Counted from the stretch's first letter, positions 1 to 11,523 are shown. The stretch: DNA of 64,000 nt from Alviniconcha marisindica (GCA_018857735.1 JABMCL010000736.1:715001-779000), one strand, 5' to 3'. A program made the numbers and translations. Notes: generated by a model from the letters alone, not told the origin.

Positions 1-744
1 TCTACAAACAAAGGCAGAAGTGAGGGATTTGTACATATACAAAGGCAGACATAGGGGAGTTGTACATGTACAAACAAAGGCAGAAGGGGTATGTACATGT
101 ACAAACAGACGATAGCAGAAGGACGGCACTTGTACATGTACAAACAAAGGCAGAAATAGGGAGTTGTATATGTACAAAGGTAGAAGTAGGGAGTTGTACA
201 TGTACAAACAAAGGGAGAAGTAGGGAGTTGCACATTTACAAACAGACAAATGCAGAAGAAGGGAGTTGTACATTACTAAAAAAAAAAAAGTACAAGTGCA
301 AACAAACAAAGGCAGAAATAGGGGAGTTGTACATGTACCAATCATAGACAACGACAAAAGTAGGGGAGTTGTACACGTGATAGACAAAAGCAGAAGCATC
401 GGTGATGTACTCGTACAAATGTTAGACAAAGGCAGAAGTAGGGGAGTTGTACACACGTACAAATGATAGACAAAGGCAGAAGTAGGTGAGTTGTACACAC
501 GTACAAATGATAGACAAAGGCAGAAGTAGGGGAGTTGTACACACGTACAATGGATAGCCAAAGGCAGAGGTAGGTGAGTTGTACACACGTACAAATGACA
601 GACAAAGGCAGAGGTAGGTGAGTTGTACACACGTACAAAGGATAGACAAAGGCAGAAGTAGGGGAGTTGTACACACGTACAAATGATAGACAAAGGCAGA
701 AGTAGGGGAGTTGTACACACGTACAAAGGATAGACAAAGGCAGA
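1..744. repeat. Minisatellite array, 34-44 bp units
   Basis: The first 400 bases carry irregular ~34-bp units (ACAAAGGCAGAAGTAGGGAG then TTGTACATGT). From about 420 a regular 44-bp unit takes over, with GATAGACAAAGGCAGAAGTA and GTTGTACACACGTACAAA. The joints are near-palindromic (TGTACATGTACA). The array runs off the left edge. Open frames here are repeat artefacts. Confidence 0.92.
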
Positions 745-1354
745 GAGGACGAGCAGGTCTGGCGGCACAGCGTTGCCGTGCGGTAGCTGTCCTCTGCAGT
801 CCGTGCATAAAGACATCTGTCGTCACGAAACACTAAGTAGATTAGCCACGTCCTCCCTTGCTCAAGCCTCTTCTTTCTCTGATCAATACCACCACCGCCA
901 CCACCACCACCACCACCCCACACCACCCCGCTCCACCTGCTTCTCTCCTCCCCCCCCCCCCCCCCCCTTCCATCCCACCATCCCTCCTCTCTCCCCAGCC
1001 TCCCTCATCTCTTTCCCTCCTGCTGCAACCCCTCCCCTTCCTCTCTGTCGTTGGTTCCTTCCGTGTGCTCTGCTCTCACTTTGATTCGTGTCACTGTGTC
1101 GTTCGGGCGACAAATCTGAATTCTATTGATTCGGTGGGCTGTTTGTTTGATGATTACCGTTAAAACTGTGTGTGTAGCTGCGCATTGCTTTCTTTGTGTG
1201 GAGACAGACATTACAAATTAATGTATCTTCCACGAGTGTGTTTGAGTACAGAAGAGGGGGGAGGGGGGTCTGGAGGGAGGGGGGGGTAGAGTTATGTATT
1301 TCCATCCGACTCAAAATCCGTTTGCTAATGATAAAAAACGCGAAGAAACACACA

Positions 1355-1416
<62 letters not shown>

Positions 1417-1590
1417 TATTAATAACAGTCAGCCAGTAAAAGAGCACACTGAAACTGGATGATACTGACCACTTCACAAAAACAACGCATATTTGAATTA
1501 TTTTATACGTGCCGAACAAAGACAGGGGGATAGATAACCCATCATAACTGTTCAGATACAAATCACATTTCACTTTTATTTGATCGCAAA

Positions 1591-2010
1591 ATGCAGTTAC
1601 AGGATAGACGTGATCCCAGATTGCAGTTACAGGATAGACGTGATCCCAGATTGCAGTTACAGGATAGACGTGATCCCAGATTGCCGTCACAGGATAGACG
1701 TGATCCCAGGTTGCAGTCACAGGATAGACGTGATCCCAGATTTCAGTTACAGGATAGACGTGATCCCAGATTTCAGTTACAGGATAGACGTGATCCCAGA
1801 TTGCAGTCACAGGATAGACGTGATCGCTCATTGCAGTCACAGGATAGACGTGATCGCTCACTGCAGTCACAGGATAGACGTGATCGCTCACTGCAGTTAT
1901 AGGATAGACGTGATCGCTCACTGCATTCACAGGATAGACGTGATCGCTCACTGCATTCACAGGATAGACGTGATCGCAAACTGCAGTTACAGAATAACGA
2001 TTTCATGTCG
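1591..2010. repeat. 30-bp minisatellite, about 14 units
   Basis: Exact 30-bp period (GCAGTTACAGGATAGACGTG as the core). It falls into two blocks: seven or eight units ending GATCCCAGATT, then six ending GATCGCTCACT, a higher-order change typical of unequal exchange. Confidence 0.95.
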
Positions 2011-2240
2011 GGTGAGGGTGACATGCGGTGACAGGAACTGAAGTGTTCACAGGGTGACAGGTAAACGTGTTCCTTGACTGATAACGTGAACCTGTTCATG
2101 ATATTGATATGGACAGGATTTAAACGTGTGCATGCAGTGACAGAATAAACGCGTGCATGCAGTGACAGAATAAACGTGTGCACAGAGCGACAGGATAAAC
2201 GCGTTCCAGGAGTGATAAAGTAAACTTATTCACGCAGTGA
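2010..2240. repeat. Degenerate continuation of the 30-bp array
   Basis: Decayed units around GTGACAGAATAAACGTGTGC with spacing near 30 bp; they share GACAGGATAAACG with the preceding array. Confidence 0.65.
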
Positions 2241-3850
2241 GAGCTAGGACAAACCTGTTGCCACAGACAGTGCGCTATAGTCCTTCAATGGCAAACAGGA
2301 TCAAATGGCAGCAAACCGCCATCATGGTGTGCAGTGTCAGATACAATCAACGTGCGTGCTGCAGCCCTAATGGCTCTTCCTATTCCCACAGGAAATGACG
2401 TGCTTAGTGACATCACACTTCCGGCCTCGGGCACTTCGCCCTCTTTCACCTTGTCACTGTGCGGTCTGTCTCCTAGCTACAGCACAAATCGCTAGTTTTC
2501 AGGACAAGCAAAATCTCACCCTGCAATAAGAACAAGTAATTCATTAGTCGTCACTACACGAAAGCCAACGGACAAGAGAGGTACATGCATTTACCGGCTT
2601 CACTTCTGTATATTTCCCCGCTTCTATCACTCATTTTTTTCCCAGTTCTTTCCTTTTTCTCCCCTTCCCCCTCCCTTCTTTCTTTCTTTCCTACTTGATC
2701 CATTCTCATCATTGCTGCCTGGGTCCGTCCCCAAGATTTCTCACTGCTGGTCTGTTGGGGTCTTTGCTACTTCTAATCGACCCTTTCCCAATAGTATTTT
2801 CGTCCGTTCTACTTTTTACTTCGTTACTTGTACGGCTGTCCTTTACGGCTGAAACGAAACCCTTAGTTCCGAAGAAACTATTCAATCCTGAGTAATCAAT
2901 GTTTCTGTTGGAAGAGGTTGTTGGTGGAAGGGGAGGAAACGAATGGAGGAGGAGGGAGGGGGAACGAGGGTTGGAGGAGGGATGGAGGAAGGGGGCAAAA
3001 AAGAAGCCCACTGGATTGGGAGATAGCGGCTTCAGCAGCTAACACGCACAGCCAAATGTTAAATACCTTTGGGAGACAGACGTTTCGCCAGCTAATATGC
3101 AGGCCATCAGCCAAGCATCCAATACTTGCGGGTGTGGAGCTAAAGTCTCCTTCTGGGAGATAGTAGGTATAGTCGCCAACTTACACATACAGCCAAGCCT
3201 CCAGTATATTTGCGGCTTTGGAACTAAAGTCGTCCTTTGGGAAGTAACAGCTACACCATCTAAACACAGTCTCGCGGAGCCGATGGGGCTTCGCGCACAC
3301 CTAATAGTGTGTCTATTTAAAAAATATTAGAACATGAATTGCGATTCACCGCCATCAAGTGAATAAAACATTAGTAAAAGCCATATACAAAGACCTACAT
3401 TCACAAACGCTATGATTATATTGTTTCTGATCCGTAGAGGCATGGAAGCAAAGCGCACCAAAGAGAGGTATCATCATTCTCTTTCAACGCTTGCTAGACG
3501 AAAGAGCTGCGCTGTTGAAGCAGAGAGAAATGGAATCATGACAGCTGTGTTGTTTCAGAACATACGCTTCTTAAAATAAATGTTTCACGTCGACATTTTT
3601 TGGGGCGCTCGGTTTGCGAAAATCACCAAGGAGGTGTGCAGCGACCACGGCATGGAATCCGTCCCCAGAGGGAATCAAACCCACAATCAGTTAACATGCC
3701 CACAGACCACAACAATGGAAGCACATGGTTCAGAAAACAAAATTTTAACAGAGACCAAAATTAATGGTGTGACCAGAGGAATCGCTTTTGGGCTGAACAA
3801 TTTACTCCCAAACTCCAGTACTTATTCATTAGGCCCCATTTGGCTAATGT
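2241..3850. other. No gene recognised
   Basis: This is mostly unique sequence. At 2385-2430 a short stretch combines GAAATGACGTGC, GTGACATCA and CACTTCCGG, which resemble CRE/AP-1 and ETS sites. A tRNA-SINE-like antisense B box (GGGAATCAAACCCACAATC) lies at 3670-3688. Short imperfect repeats of CCTT-GGGAGATAG occur at 3010-3250. Confidence 0.3.
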
Positions 3851-3983
3851 CCCGTCCCTAATAAGCCTTGTGGTTTCTGTGGACGTTAAGCACCATGTTT
3901 ACTTACTTACTTGGCTAATGTCCAAAACCCGTCCCTAATAGTCCACACGGTCTCCGTGGACGTAAAGCAACACCGAACGAACG
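3851..3983 (+). repeat. Dispersed modular repeat, two tail modules
   Basis: Two adjacent copies of the tail module (GTCCCTAATAAGCCTT then GTGGACGT). The first ends in the TTAAGCACCATGTTTACTTACTT form, the second in the TAAAGCAACAC form. Both follow GGCTAATGTC. Confidence 0.7.
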
Positions 3984-4361
3984 AATGTCCAAAACGGCTA
4001 GCACTCCGCTGTGGACATGACAGTAGCTCCTCAGTTGATTCAGTTCAACATATGTCAGCGCCTGGGAAAGCCCATGTGCGCTCCATCCCGTCTAAGAAGT
4101 TTTGCCGGTATCGTCTTTAAGTTAGTTCCTCTCTTGACTTTAGTTGTATAATCCAAAGTAACTATAATCCTAACTTTTCTGCTTTCAATGTATTATGATC
4201 GATATGAAATCAACTTTGCTTAAACCAAAATAAAACGGAAACATAGTACGTTTAAGAACACGAAAGGTTAAAAAAAAAAAAAAAAGTTTTTAATGGGACA
4301 ACATACAACATGCAAATTTTGGGGGTATAACTCTTTTTCCAGCAACAAACAAACTATTATT

Positions 4362-4622
4362 TTAGAAGTGAACAAAGGATGAATCAAACGCAATGATAGC
4401 TATCGGTTGGTTGCAGGTCTTGCCAACATGAAGCCCGAGCACGAGACTCATTTTTAGTTCCATCCCGGTCTGACTGTCGATGGCTACTTCGTCCACACGT
4501 ACATCGTCGACCGTTTGTTGCCCTTTAAGGCCTGTCTCCTGGAGTGATGATGTGATGACCTGGGTGGATTTTGTGCCTGTAGGCGATGTTCTCAACTTCA
4601 AGCTTTCCGATAGCTCAAAAAT
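4362..4622 (-). CDS. Candidate terminal exon of an unknown gene
   Basis: On the minus strand a well-formed acceptor (CTCGTTCTGTTTCAG) is followed by an 86-codon open frame starting IFELSESLKLRTSPTGTKST and ending FDSSFVHF-stop. Codon choice looks protein-like and the stretch is not repetitive. An ATTAAA at 4289-4294, about 70 nt after the stop, could be the poly(A) signal. I do not recognise the protein. The first bases (TTTCCGATAGCTCA) recur as a direct repeat at 5064-5077, on the far side of a transposon-like element, so the locus has been rearranged. It may be a pseudogene fragment. Confidence 0.3.
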   Translation of the reverse strand: MFELSESLKLRTSPTGTKSTQVITSSLQETGLKGQQTVDDVRVDEVAIDSQTGMELKMSLVLGLHVGKTCNQPIAIIAFDSSFVHF

Positions 4623-4657
4623 CTGAAACAGAACGAGGCCCAGAGCGCTCGTGCAGA

Positions 4658-4787
4658 ATCAACACACAAGGGAGTTAATTAGCGCTCGAAATACAAGGTA
4701 CATAAATTGCACCAGAGGTACATCCTAAAAAAAAAAAATATGTATTTTACTTGTTATTTACACGAATTGGCAAACACTGGTCCTCCG

Positions 4788-4819
<32 letters not shown>

Positions 4820-5062
4820 TGTCAGTCCTCAGTCCTTCCTTCTCTCCTCTCAGTGGCCCTCCTCCCTGCAGAAATTGCTTAGTAAGTAAGTAGACTAAGT
4901 ACATAAACTCCACCAGAGGTACATCTTCTTTTGGGGGGATGTACCTCTGGTGCCTCTTGTACTTAAACGCATGCTAGGTTAGTTACCGTAGGCGATTCAG
5001 GTGTTTGTTGTTGTACCTGTGTTACGTATTTCGAGCGCTAATTAACTCCCTTGTGCGTTGAT
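4658..5062. mobile_element. MITE-like foldback element with 37-bp terminal inverted repeats
   Basis: Positions 4658-4694 and 5026-5062 are inverted copies of each other with a single mismatch (outer ATCAAC, core GGGAGTTAATTAGCGCTCG). Nested inside is a second inverted pair, CCAGAGGTACATC at 4912-4924 against 4938-4950, and a 32-base poly(C) run. It encodes no protein. A 14-bp direct repeat (TTTCCGATAGCTCA) lies outside both ends at 4604 and 5064. It looks like a non-autonomous DNA transposon, superfamily unknown. Confidence 0.75.
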
Positions 5063-5644
5063 ACTTTCCGATAGCTCATTTTTCATAATAAGCTTTACGT
5101 GATCTTCACAAACTCACTGCGCTTTTTACAACATTCTCCGACATTTTGGAACAATAATATAAGTTCAAGTGCTGCTAGCAAAAGCAAAGTCTCACTGGCT
5201 GTGCGTTCATTCATTCATCCTCTCCACCGTCATCGGCTTCAGATCTTATCGAACCAACTGGCCCCAAGGCCGTTCGCCTTCCTACCCTTGTTGTGTGGTG
5301 CACTTACCTGCGATTGACCTGATAAGTCAGACCAGACTTGTACGGCCACTGCAAACCTCCCAGGTGTGAAAAGGAAACAAGTCCTGGTCCATGCTTCGGG
5401 TCGATGGACCGTGACGTGAAGACAAGCGTGGACGAGTCGAGGGACTGCGTGGTCGCCTGAGGGGCAGGCTGATCCGCAGTACTCTCGTTCAGACGTGAAA
5501 GGACCGTACCAACAACTCTGTTGGACTTTCCCGACTCAGACTGACTAAGCGATTTCTGTAGACGGCTGAGAGGAGAGGGGGGTCCTCTTCAGGCTTTGCA
5601 AAGTGGGGACTGACAGGGATGTGGATGTATATGTGTGTGGGTGT

Positions 5645-5700
5645 GGTGGGGGGGGGGGGGGGCGGTGTTTTCCAAATCGTGTAAATAACAAGTAAAAACA
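5645..5700 (-). repeat. Inverted copy of 4746-4800 including its poly(C) end
   Basis: The reverse complement of TTACTTGTTATTTACACGA-type sequence at 4748-4770, with the CACTGG/CACCGC segment and the adjoining poly(C), recurs here. It shows that the homopolymer is copied along with its flank as part of a dispersed repeat. Confidence 0.65.
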
Positions 5701-6034
5701 AACGTTGCAGCTAAAATGCTGGGAATTGTTGCTGGCGTTGCAAAGTTGTAAACAGAAAGAAAAATGTCTGACTGCCATTCGACAGTATGTCAGCCTAAAG
5801 CATCATCACATAGAGGTGAGTCAAAACAACTCGAAAGGCTTCAGGCGGTAGACGGACAACGTAAGACCAAGGAAGAAGGAGGTCCAACACTTGACTGACG
5901 CTGTTTTCGCTTCATGGATGCAGTCAGATGGTCAGCGAGGATAACTTTTGTCATTCGAAATGAGACTGACCGGGTAAACAATGCTATATGAATACAACTT
6001 AGATATAGCCTACATTTCCCCCTTCGGCCCGTTC

Positions 6035-6090
6035 TCCCCGCCCTAATAAGCTTTATGGTATCTGTGGACGTTAAGCACCATGTTTACTTA
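6035..6090 (+). repeat. Dispersed modular repeat, tail module
   Basis: It reads CCCTAATAAGCTTTATGG then GTGGACGTTAAGCACCATGT and ends TTTACTTA. The head module is absent. Confidence 0.7.
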
Positions 6091-6340
6091 GCCTACACCT
6101 CTTTGTGCCAAAAGCTGCAGCGTGTTCAGACTCAATGAATTGGTTTCGTCACAGGATTATCAGCGCTCGGGGAAAACGTCGGATTCCTTTGGTCATGGGT
6201 GAAAGACAACCTGGGGACATGTCAGCACAAGGACAATATTGTCACGGACTAGTGATGTGTCCATTTTTCAGCTGTAGCCGGACAGTAATGAGTTGATACC
6301 TTGTGCACACGGAGGGGGGGGGGGAGGCGGTGACTCAGAT

Positions 6341-6421
6341 CTCAGGAGCTGTGTGAAAGTCGAGATGGCCGTCCTGGGTTCCCTGTCCCTAAGGGACGTA
6401 AAGCAGTATTTGAACTTGAAC
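6341..6421 (+). repeat. Dispersed modular repeat, head plus shortened tail
   Basis: The head CAGGAGCTGTGTGAAAGTCG and GGCCGTCCTGGG is followed by a tail deleted between GTCCCTAA and GGACGTAAAGCA. Confidence 0.7.
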
Positions 6422-6526
6422 TGGCGGTGACTGAGCAGCTTGGACCACGTCACAATCTGTCTCATGTACGCTCTATTCTTTGCCTGGGGTACATCCCGTC
6501 TATCCACTACTTTGGGACAGCATAAT

Positions 6527-6684
6527 TCAGGAGCTGTGTGAGAGTCGAGGTGGCCGTCCTGAGCTGTCCGTCCTAACGAGCCTTCTGGTTTCCGTGGACG
6601 TAAAGTTATATTGAACTATGCTTCGGCATTGGTCACAGCTTGTCCCTAATATGTCAGCTGACATCTGAGGACATTAAGCATCAC
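6527..6684 (+). repeat. Dispersed modular repeat, composite copy
   Basis: Head and tail are joined to a third module (GTCCCTAATATGTCAGCTGA then GGACATTAAGCATCAC). The same composite occurs at 16487-16617 with an internal deletion, so the two loci share a recent source. Confidence 0.7.
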
Positions 6685-6689
6685 TTCAT

Positions 6690-7050
6690 CTTTGGGACAG
6701 ATCTTTGCCTCAATTACGTCCCGGGAGTTAGTTCTTTGTCTCAATTACATCGTTGAGATTTTTGCCTCAAGTACATTTTGTGCGGAGTTCTTCGCCTTCA
6801 GTACCTTCTAAACAATTCTTTCGAGTACATTCTGGAGAGTTCTTTGACTCGGATACAGCCTGAAGAGTTAGTTATTTGCTTCGAGTACAGGGGAAGGAGG
6901 CTCTTTTTCTTGAGTGCATTCCGAACACTTCTTTCAAGTACATTGTGGAGAGTTCTTTGCCTCGGGTACATTCTGAGCAGGTTTTTATTTAGTCTGAAAT
7001 ACATTCTGCGGAGCTCTTCACCTCAAGTACAGTCTGAAACGTTCTTTGCC
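6690..7050. repeat. Degenerate ~36-bp tandem repeat
   Basis: It has about ten loose copies of TTCTTTGCCTCGAGTACATT then CTGGAGAG. Divergence is high. Confidence 0.7.
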
Positions 7051-7289
7051 ACAAGGCCACTGAGGAGACTTGTTTGTGTCATGGTGGTCTGACCGTGACA
7101 TTTACTACGGGTGTGGAAAAGTCAGACACACCTGTCTTGGGAAAAAGCGTCACGTGTTATTGAGTTTTGTCAACAGGACACTTGCTAACTACAAAAGGCC
7201 GTTAGAGCGTAGCTGAAGACACGATTAACGCTAGACAATGGCCCCCCGGACAATGAAGCTTACAGTTTCCTTCACCGAAACCACCAGAG

Positions 7290-7382
7290 CTCAGGAGCTG
7301 TGTGAAAGTGGAGGTGGCCGTCCTGGGCTCGCCGTCACTAATAGTCTTTATGGTCTCCGTGGACGTAAAGCAACATTGAACT
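7290..7382 (+). repeat. Dispersed modular repeat, full head-tail copy
   Basis: It has CAGGAGCTGTGTGAAAGT, GGCCGTCCTGGGCTC and GTGGACGTAAAGCAACATTG in order, ending GAAC. Confidence 0.75.
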
Positions 7383-7804
7383 TCACCGAAACCCGAGTTT
7401 GGAGTTGAGTGGTCGAATTCAAACCAGCACAGTGAAACACTTTGCTTTACGGTGTATTCAGTCAACATCAATCAGCCTTCGACATTTTGTTAAAAATCAC
7501 CACAGCACCTTGTGGTAGTTTTGTGGCATTAGAACGGTAATAATGTAGAAAAGTTGCTTTTAAATTGCGTTTTATTGTAATTACCACACTTCTGTCATCA
7601 ACATCCTCAGATTTTATTTTAAACATAAATCAATAAATTCAATTTAAATCTCAATGAACACAAAAAAAGGTAAAAGGAACGTTTGTGAATGAACAGGACA
7701 ACGCAATATATGTGCAAAAATTCCCCCCCTGGGGGGTTCACACTCGGATTCGTAAGATCAACATTTTTAATCAAGTGGTTCTCCTTGCAACACCTGCCAG
7801 CACA

Positions 7805-7858
7805 TGACGTCATCCTCTTTCTGTCTCCTGTGACTTAACTTTCCAATACATGACGTCA
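7805..7858. promoter_or_regulatory. Paired TGACGTCA (CRE-like) palindromes
   Basis: Two perfect TGACGTCA octamers lie at 7805-7812 and 7851-7858, 46 bp apart, each in the context CATGACGTCATC. The octamer is the consensus for CREB/ATF proteins. A local duplication may explain the pair. No gene is attached to it here. Confidence 0.35.
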
Positions 7859-8344
7859 TCATCCCCTTAACTGTCAGTAATAAACAGTAAGAGTTATAGC
7901 GGACTGATAAAGCATCATGAAACCGGAAACCAAAAACTGTAGAATTCTTTTGACATTCGTTTACGCACACAGAGATGAGGAGACCGGGGGGGGGGGGGGG
8001 AAAGTACAGTTGACAGTTTCAATCACACGCCACATTAGTCACTGCAGCATTAAACCCGCCCCACCCTTTCCTTTCCCCCTCACTGGACTTGTTTAACAGC
8101 CTTAGCCCGCGGAGGTTACGCATCGTACAGAGATGTGTGTCATGGATTTTGTTGCAAATGCCAGCGCTGCATTATAAACAAAACAAAAATGACAAAACCC
8201 CAGTTAGGCAATCTTCTGGTTGACCTCACTGGGTATATTTCGTCCGCAATCCATAACAGCGCTCATCCTCTCTCTCTTCAAAATGGCTGGCTGTTAGACA
8301 GGTCTAAATGGACCTATTGCTGCTAATGTAGGCTACTATCTTTC

Positions 8345-8352
8345 TAGAGTTC

Positions 8353-8414
<62 letters not shown>
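8345..8414. repeat. (CT)n microsatellite
   Basis: Over 30 uninterrupted CT units follow TTCGAT. The antisense strand reads as an Arg-Glu repeat and is not a gene. Confidence 0.98.
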
Positions 8415-8418
<4 letters not shown>

Positions 8419-8599
8419 TTCTTTTTCTCTGCCCTCCGCTTGTTTTTGTTTTCTTCGATTGAAGGTCATTGCATTTCGTTCTGTGATCCTTGGATCCAGG
8501 GCAATTACTGCACGCAACGATTTCACCCAGGGGTGCGGTGAAGCGAGCAAATATTGGGCGTAATGATTTACCAGACCAGGTTTGGAAATTGTCTGATGC

Positions 8600-9015
8600 T
8601 CGAGTTTGGGCTGAAATTTCTCACTGTACGTTGGACGATGAAGTGTTTATACTTGTACCTTTGATAGGAGGGGGGGGGGGGGGGGGGGGGGGCCGAAATC
8701 TTTCATTGTCCGACCTCTCTCGCAGTACGCTAGACAATAAAATATCTAAACTTTTGATGGTCGAGTACGCCGCTGAAATCTCTCACTGTACAATAGACAA
8801 TACAGTATTTAAACTTGTATCTTTGATGGTCGGGGTGCCTGAAATCTGTCACTGTACACTTGACAGTCCAAATCTCTCACTGTATGCTGGACAGTAAAAC
8901 GTTTGTTTGTACCTCTGACGGTCTGAATGGCATAAATATATCATTGTATGCTGTACAATAATGTACTTAAACTTGTACCTTTCTGATGGTCGGCTGAAAT
9001 CTCTGACTTTACGCT
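8600..9015. repeat. Degenerate ~63-68-bp tandem repeat
   Basis: It has six or seven copies of CTGAAATCTCTCACTGTACG, then GGACAATAAAGTATTTAAAC and TTGTACCTTTGATGGTCG. A 23-base poly(G) run interrupts it at 8670-8692. Confidence 0.8.
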
Positions 9016-9274
9016 GTGTATTCTTCTACCTCTATCCAGTAACTTCATCATGGTTCGGGCTGTATTCTCCACCTGACCTAACTTCAGCATGGCTTAGGCT
9101 GTATTCGACCACATCAATATATTAATGTTACCATGGTTCTGGGTGTATTTGTCCACGTTTATCCATTAATTCCATCGTTGGCTCAACTCAACCCAAGCTT
9201 TCACTCCGGTATCAACTGATCCACATCTGAACCTCTGGACACTCAACAGCACTAAAGCTACAACAGCTACTAGT

Positions 9275-9382
9275 CTGAGCCGAGAAGCAGTGTGAAAATG
9301 CCTGGCCGCCTGGCCGTCTTGAACTCCCCGTGCCTAATAGTTCTTATGGTTGGTCTCTGTGGACGTAAAGCAACATTGAACA
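9275..9382 (+). repeat. Dispersed modular repeat, diverged copy
   Basis: The head is altered (AAGCAGTGTGAAAATG), and the tail reads GTGGACGTAAAGCAACATTG and ends GAAC. Confidence 0.65.
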
Positions 9383-9895
9383 TGAACACCGCTAATGTCC
9401 GCTGTTAGCTAAGAAACCAATGAAGCGAAACTGGTCACCCGCTACACTGAGGTCTTTATTGTCGTGACTGCCCACAAATTAGTAGCTACCTCGTAGACTT
9501 GTCAACAGACAATGGCTGGTCTTCTATCGCTGCTGAGGAGAACTGACCCGTGTCGCTTTCTGACTCCAATCATCTGCCCAGAAGCTGTTTGAAGGTACAC
9601 ACACCTTTAGTGTGCTAGAGTGGTCAAGGTTCGTTGCGCATCGGCGCTTTCCACGACATCTCTGACAGCGTTAAGAAAAACAACAGACACAAAGGACGTG
9701 ACCAATCGCTAGAATTATATAAATCCCTCCTCGACTTTTCAATTGTTCTTTCTGTGAAGACAGTCTTTGTGACTTTGTTCACCCCAACGGCTGAAATACC
9801 AAGTTGCAAGGTAGGCCTACATATGAGTTGATTTGCACTGGCTAGTTCCCTACTGTTCTGGTGGTGGTGCATTTGGGACGAGTATCACACTAGTA

Positions 9896-9897
<2 letters not shown>

Positions 9898-9967
<70 letters not shown>

Positions 9968-10018
9968 ATCCTTAATAACCGGTATGAGCTTCTTCCTGTT
10001 CCCACGAAAGCAAAGCCG

Positions 10019-10049
<31 letters not shown>
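9898..10049. repeat. Poly(C) tracts of 70 and 31 bases
   Basis: C runs occupy 9898-9967 and 10019-10049 with a 51-bp spacer. The first is the longest pure homopolymer in the window. Length may be inexact because such runs sequence poorly. Confidence 0.95.
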
Positions 10050-10587
10050 ACCACACATACCATGTCTCGTCCCAAGTACTAGCAACACTACAAAAACACT
10101 GACAGGTTCTCGTGGTAGGAACCCAGTTTTACGCTGTAATCTGCCTTGCTCCCATTATACGAGTTTCCACGAATAACCTCTCAACTGTCTTCAGTTTGCC
10201 CAGGGTACATCAAAAACCGCGAAGAATGCGATGAAGAGCAGCAGCTGCTGAAACCCAGTTGTACAGCAATGTTGCCAGTGGTTATAGAGTGAAGCAAACG
10301 AACCCACTTATTCTTCTTCACGGTGCCTTGTAAACCACGACGGGTGAAACTGACAAAATTCATCAAATCACAAACAAGAGCCAGTGGAAGCTACAATTCA
10401 CACCACAAGTAAAAACATGATCTGTTTGGGCGTTGTGATACTATCATCAGAACTGGATTTGGATTTATTTTTTATTTTTACGATGATCAACGATTGAACT
10501 GGGCAGGCAAACATTCGAAAGACCGAATTGCGGACAGTAGATGAAGCATACAAAGCTATACTGACCTACTCCTTGATAGCTCTGGAT

Positions 10588-10968
10588 ATCCAGTCCCTAA
10601 TAATCCTTATAGTTTCTGTGGACGTAAATCGCCATAAAAGAAAGAAGAAGCTCTGGATTCGCAACACCCCCCAGGTACATAATCGTATCACCGAGTCACG
10701 TGGTTGCCTGTGACTTCCACATTGGCATGTAAACTCAGAACTCTCAATTGAAGAAGAAGAAGTGCACAATCATCAATCAACAACAAAAAGTGCACAACCG
10801 GCCTGGGTCAGTCCCTGATAAGCCGTTAGTGGCTTCTTCAACAACACGAAAGAAGAACAACCGGCCTTCAGATTTCAGGAGCTGTGTGAATGAAGTCGAG
10901 GTGGACGTCCTGGGCTCCCCGTCCCTAATAATCCCCATGGTCTATGAGGACGTAAAGCAGTATCTGAA
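10588..10968 (+). repeat. Dispersed modular repeat, a tail copy and a full copy
   Basis: There is a tail-only copy at 10588-10632 and a head plus tail copy at 10876-10965, separated by AAGAAGAA-rich sequence. Confidence 0.65.
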
Positions 10969-11218
10969 GGAGAAGACCGACCGGCAAAACTCATAGAATC
11001 CCTCCCTCCTCACTCACTCACTCACTGAGTCCGCCTGGCAGTGTCCTCAACGATCTCCCTCTAACGTGTTACCATCTCACTCTCCGCTCCTCCTGCTGCT
11101 TACAGCTCGTTCGGTTCCGACTGTTCTGCCGTTCCCCCTTTCCCCCCGCCCGGGGTGCTTACGTTAGTCCTTGGACAGATAACTGGTGAGGGTTTCAACG
11201 CACACTTGACGCAGAGGC

Positions 11219-11312
11219 TCAGGAGCTGTGGAGTGAAAGTGGAGGTGGCCGTCCTGGGCTCCCCGTCCCTAATAAGCCTACGGTTTCTGTGGACCTAAAG
11301 CAACACTCAACC
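11219..11312 (+). repeat. Dispersed modular repeat, full head-tail copy
   Basis: CAGGAGCTGTGGAGTGAAAG leads to GGCCGTCCTGGGCTCCCCGT and then GTGGACCTAAAGCAACACTC. Confidence 0.7.
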
Positions 11313-11458
11313 AGCACTGGACAACTGTAAGCTGAACCTATGTCTGTCTAGTCTGCCTTCTTAGTCAACGACCCGCGAGTCTCGAAGGGCAAAACGGGTG
11401 ACCATCGAGACACTGCCATTGTGCAGGTGGCACCAGCATTTTGTTTCTTTTCTTCAGT

Positions 11459-11518
11459 ATTGTTTTACGTCCACAGAACCTCTACGGACCATAAGGGACG
11501 GGAAGCCCAGAATGCCCA
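11459..11518 (-). repeat. Dispersed modular repeat, inverted fragment
   Basis: This is the reverse complement of the tail and part of the head (TTTTACGTCCACAGA and ACCATAAGGGACGGG). It adjoins the SINE at 11524. Confidence 0.65.
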
Positions 11519-11523
11519 CCATG

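Noticed and set aside
1..926. Open frames with Val-Gln-Leu-Pro or Cys-Thr-type repeats
   Set aside because: They are translations of the 34-44-bp minisatellite on both strands.
1591..2010. CRISPR-like direct repeats
   Set aside because: The 30-bp units are contiguous with no unique spacers, and the genome is eukaryotic.
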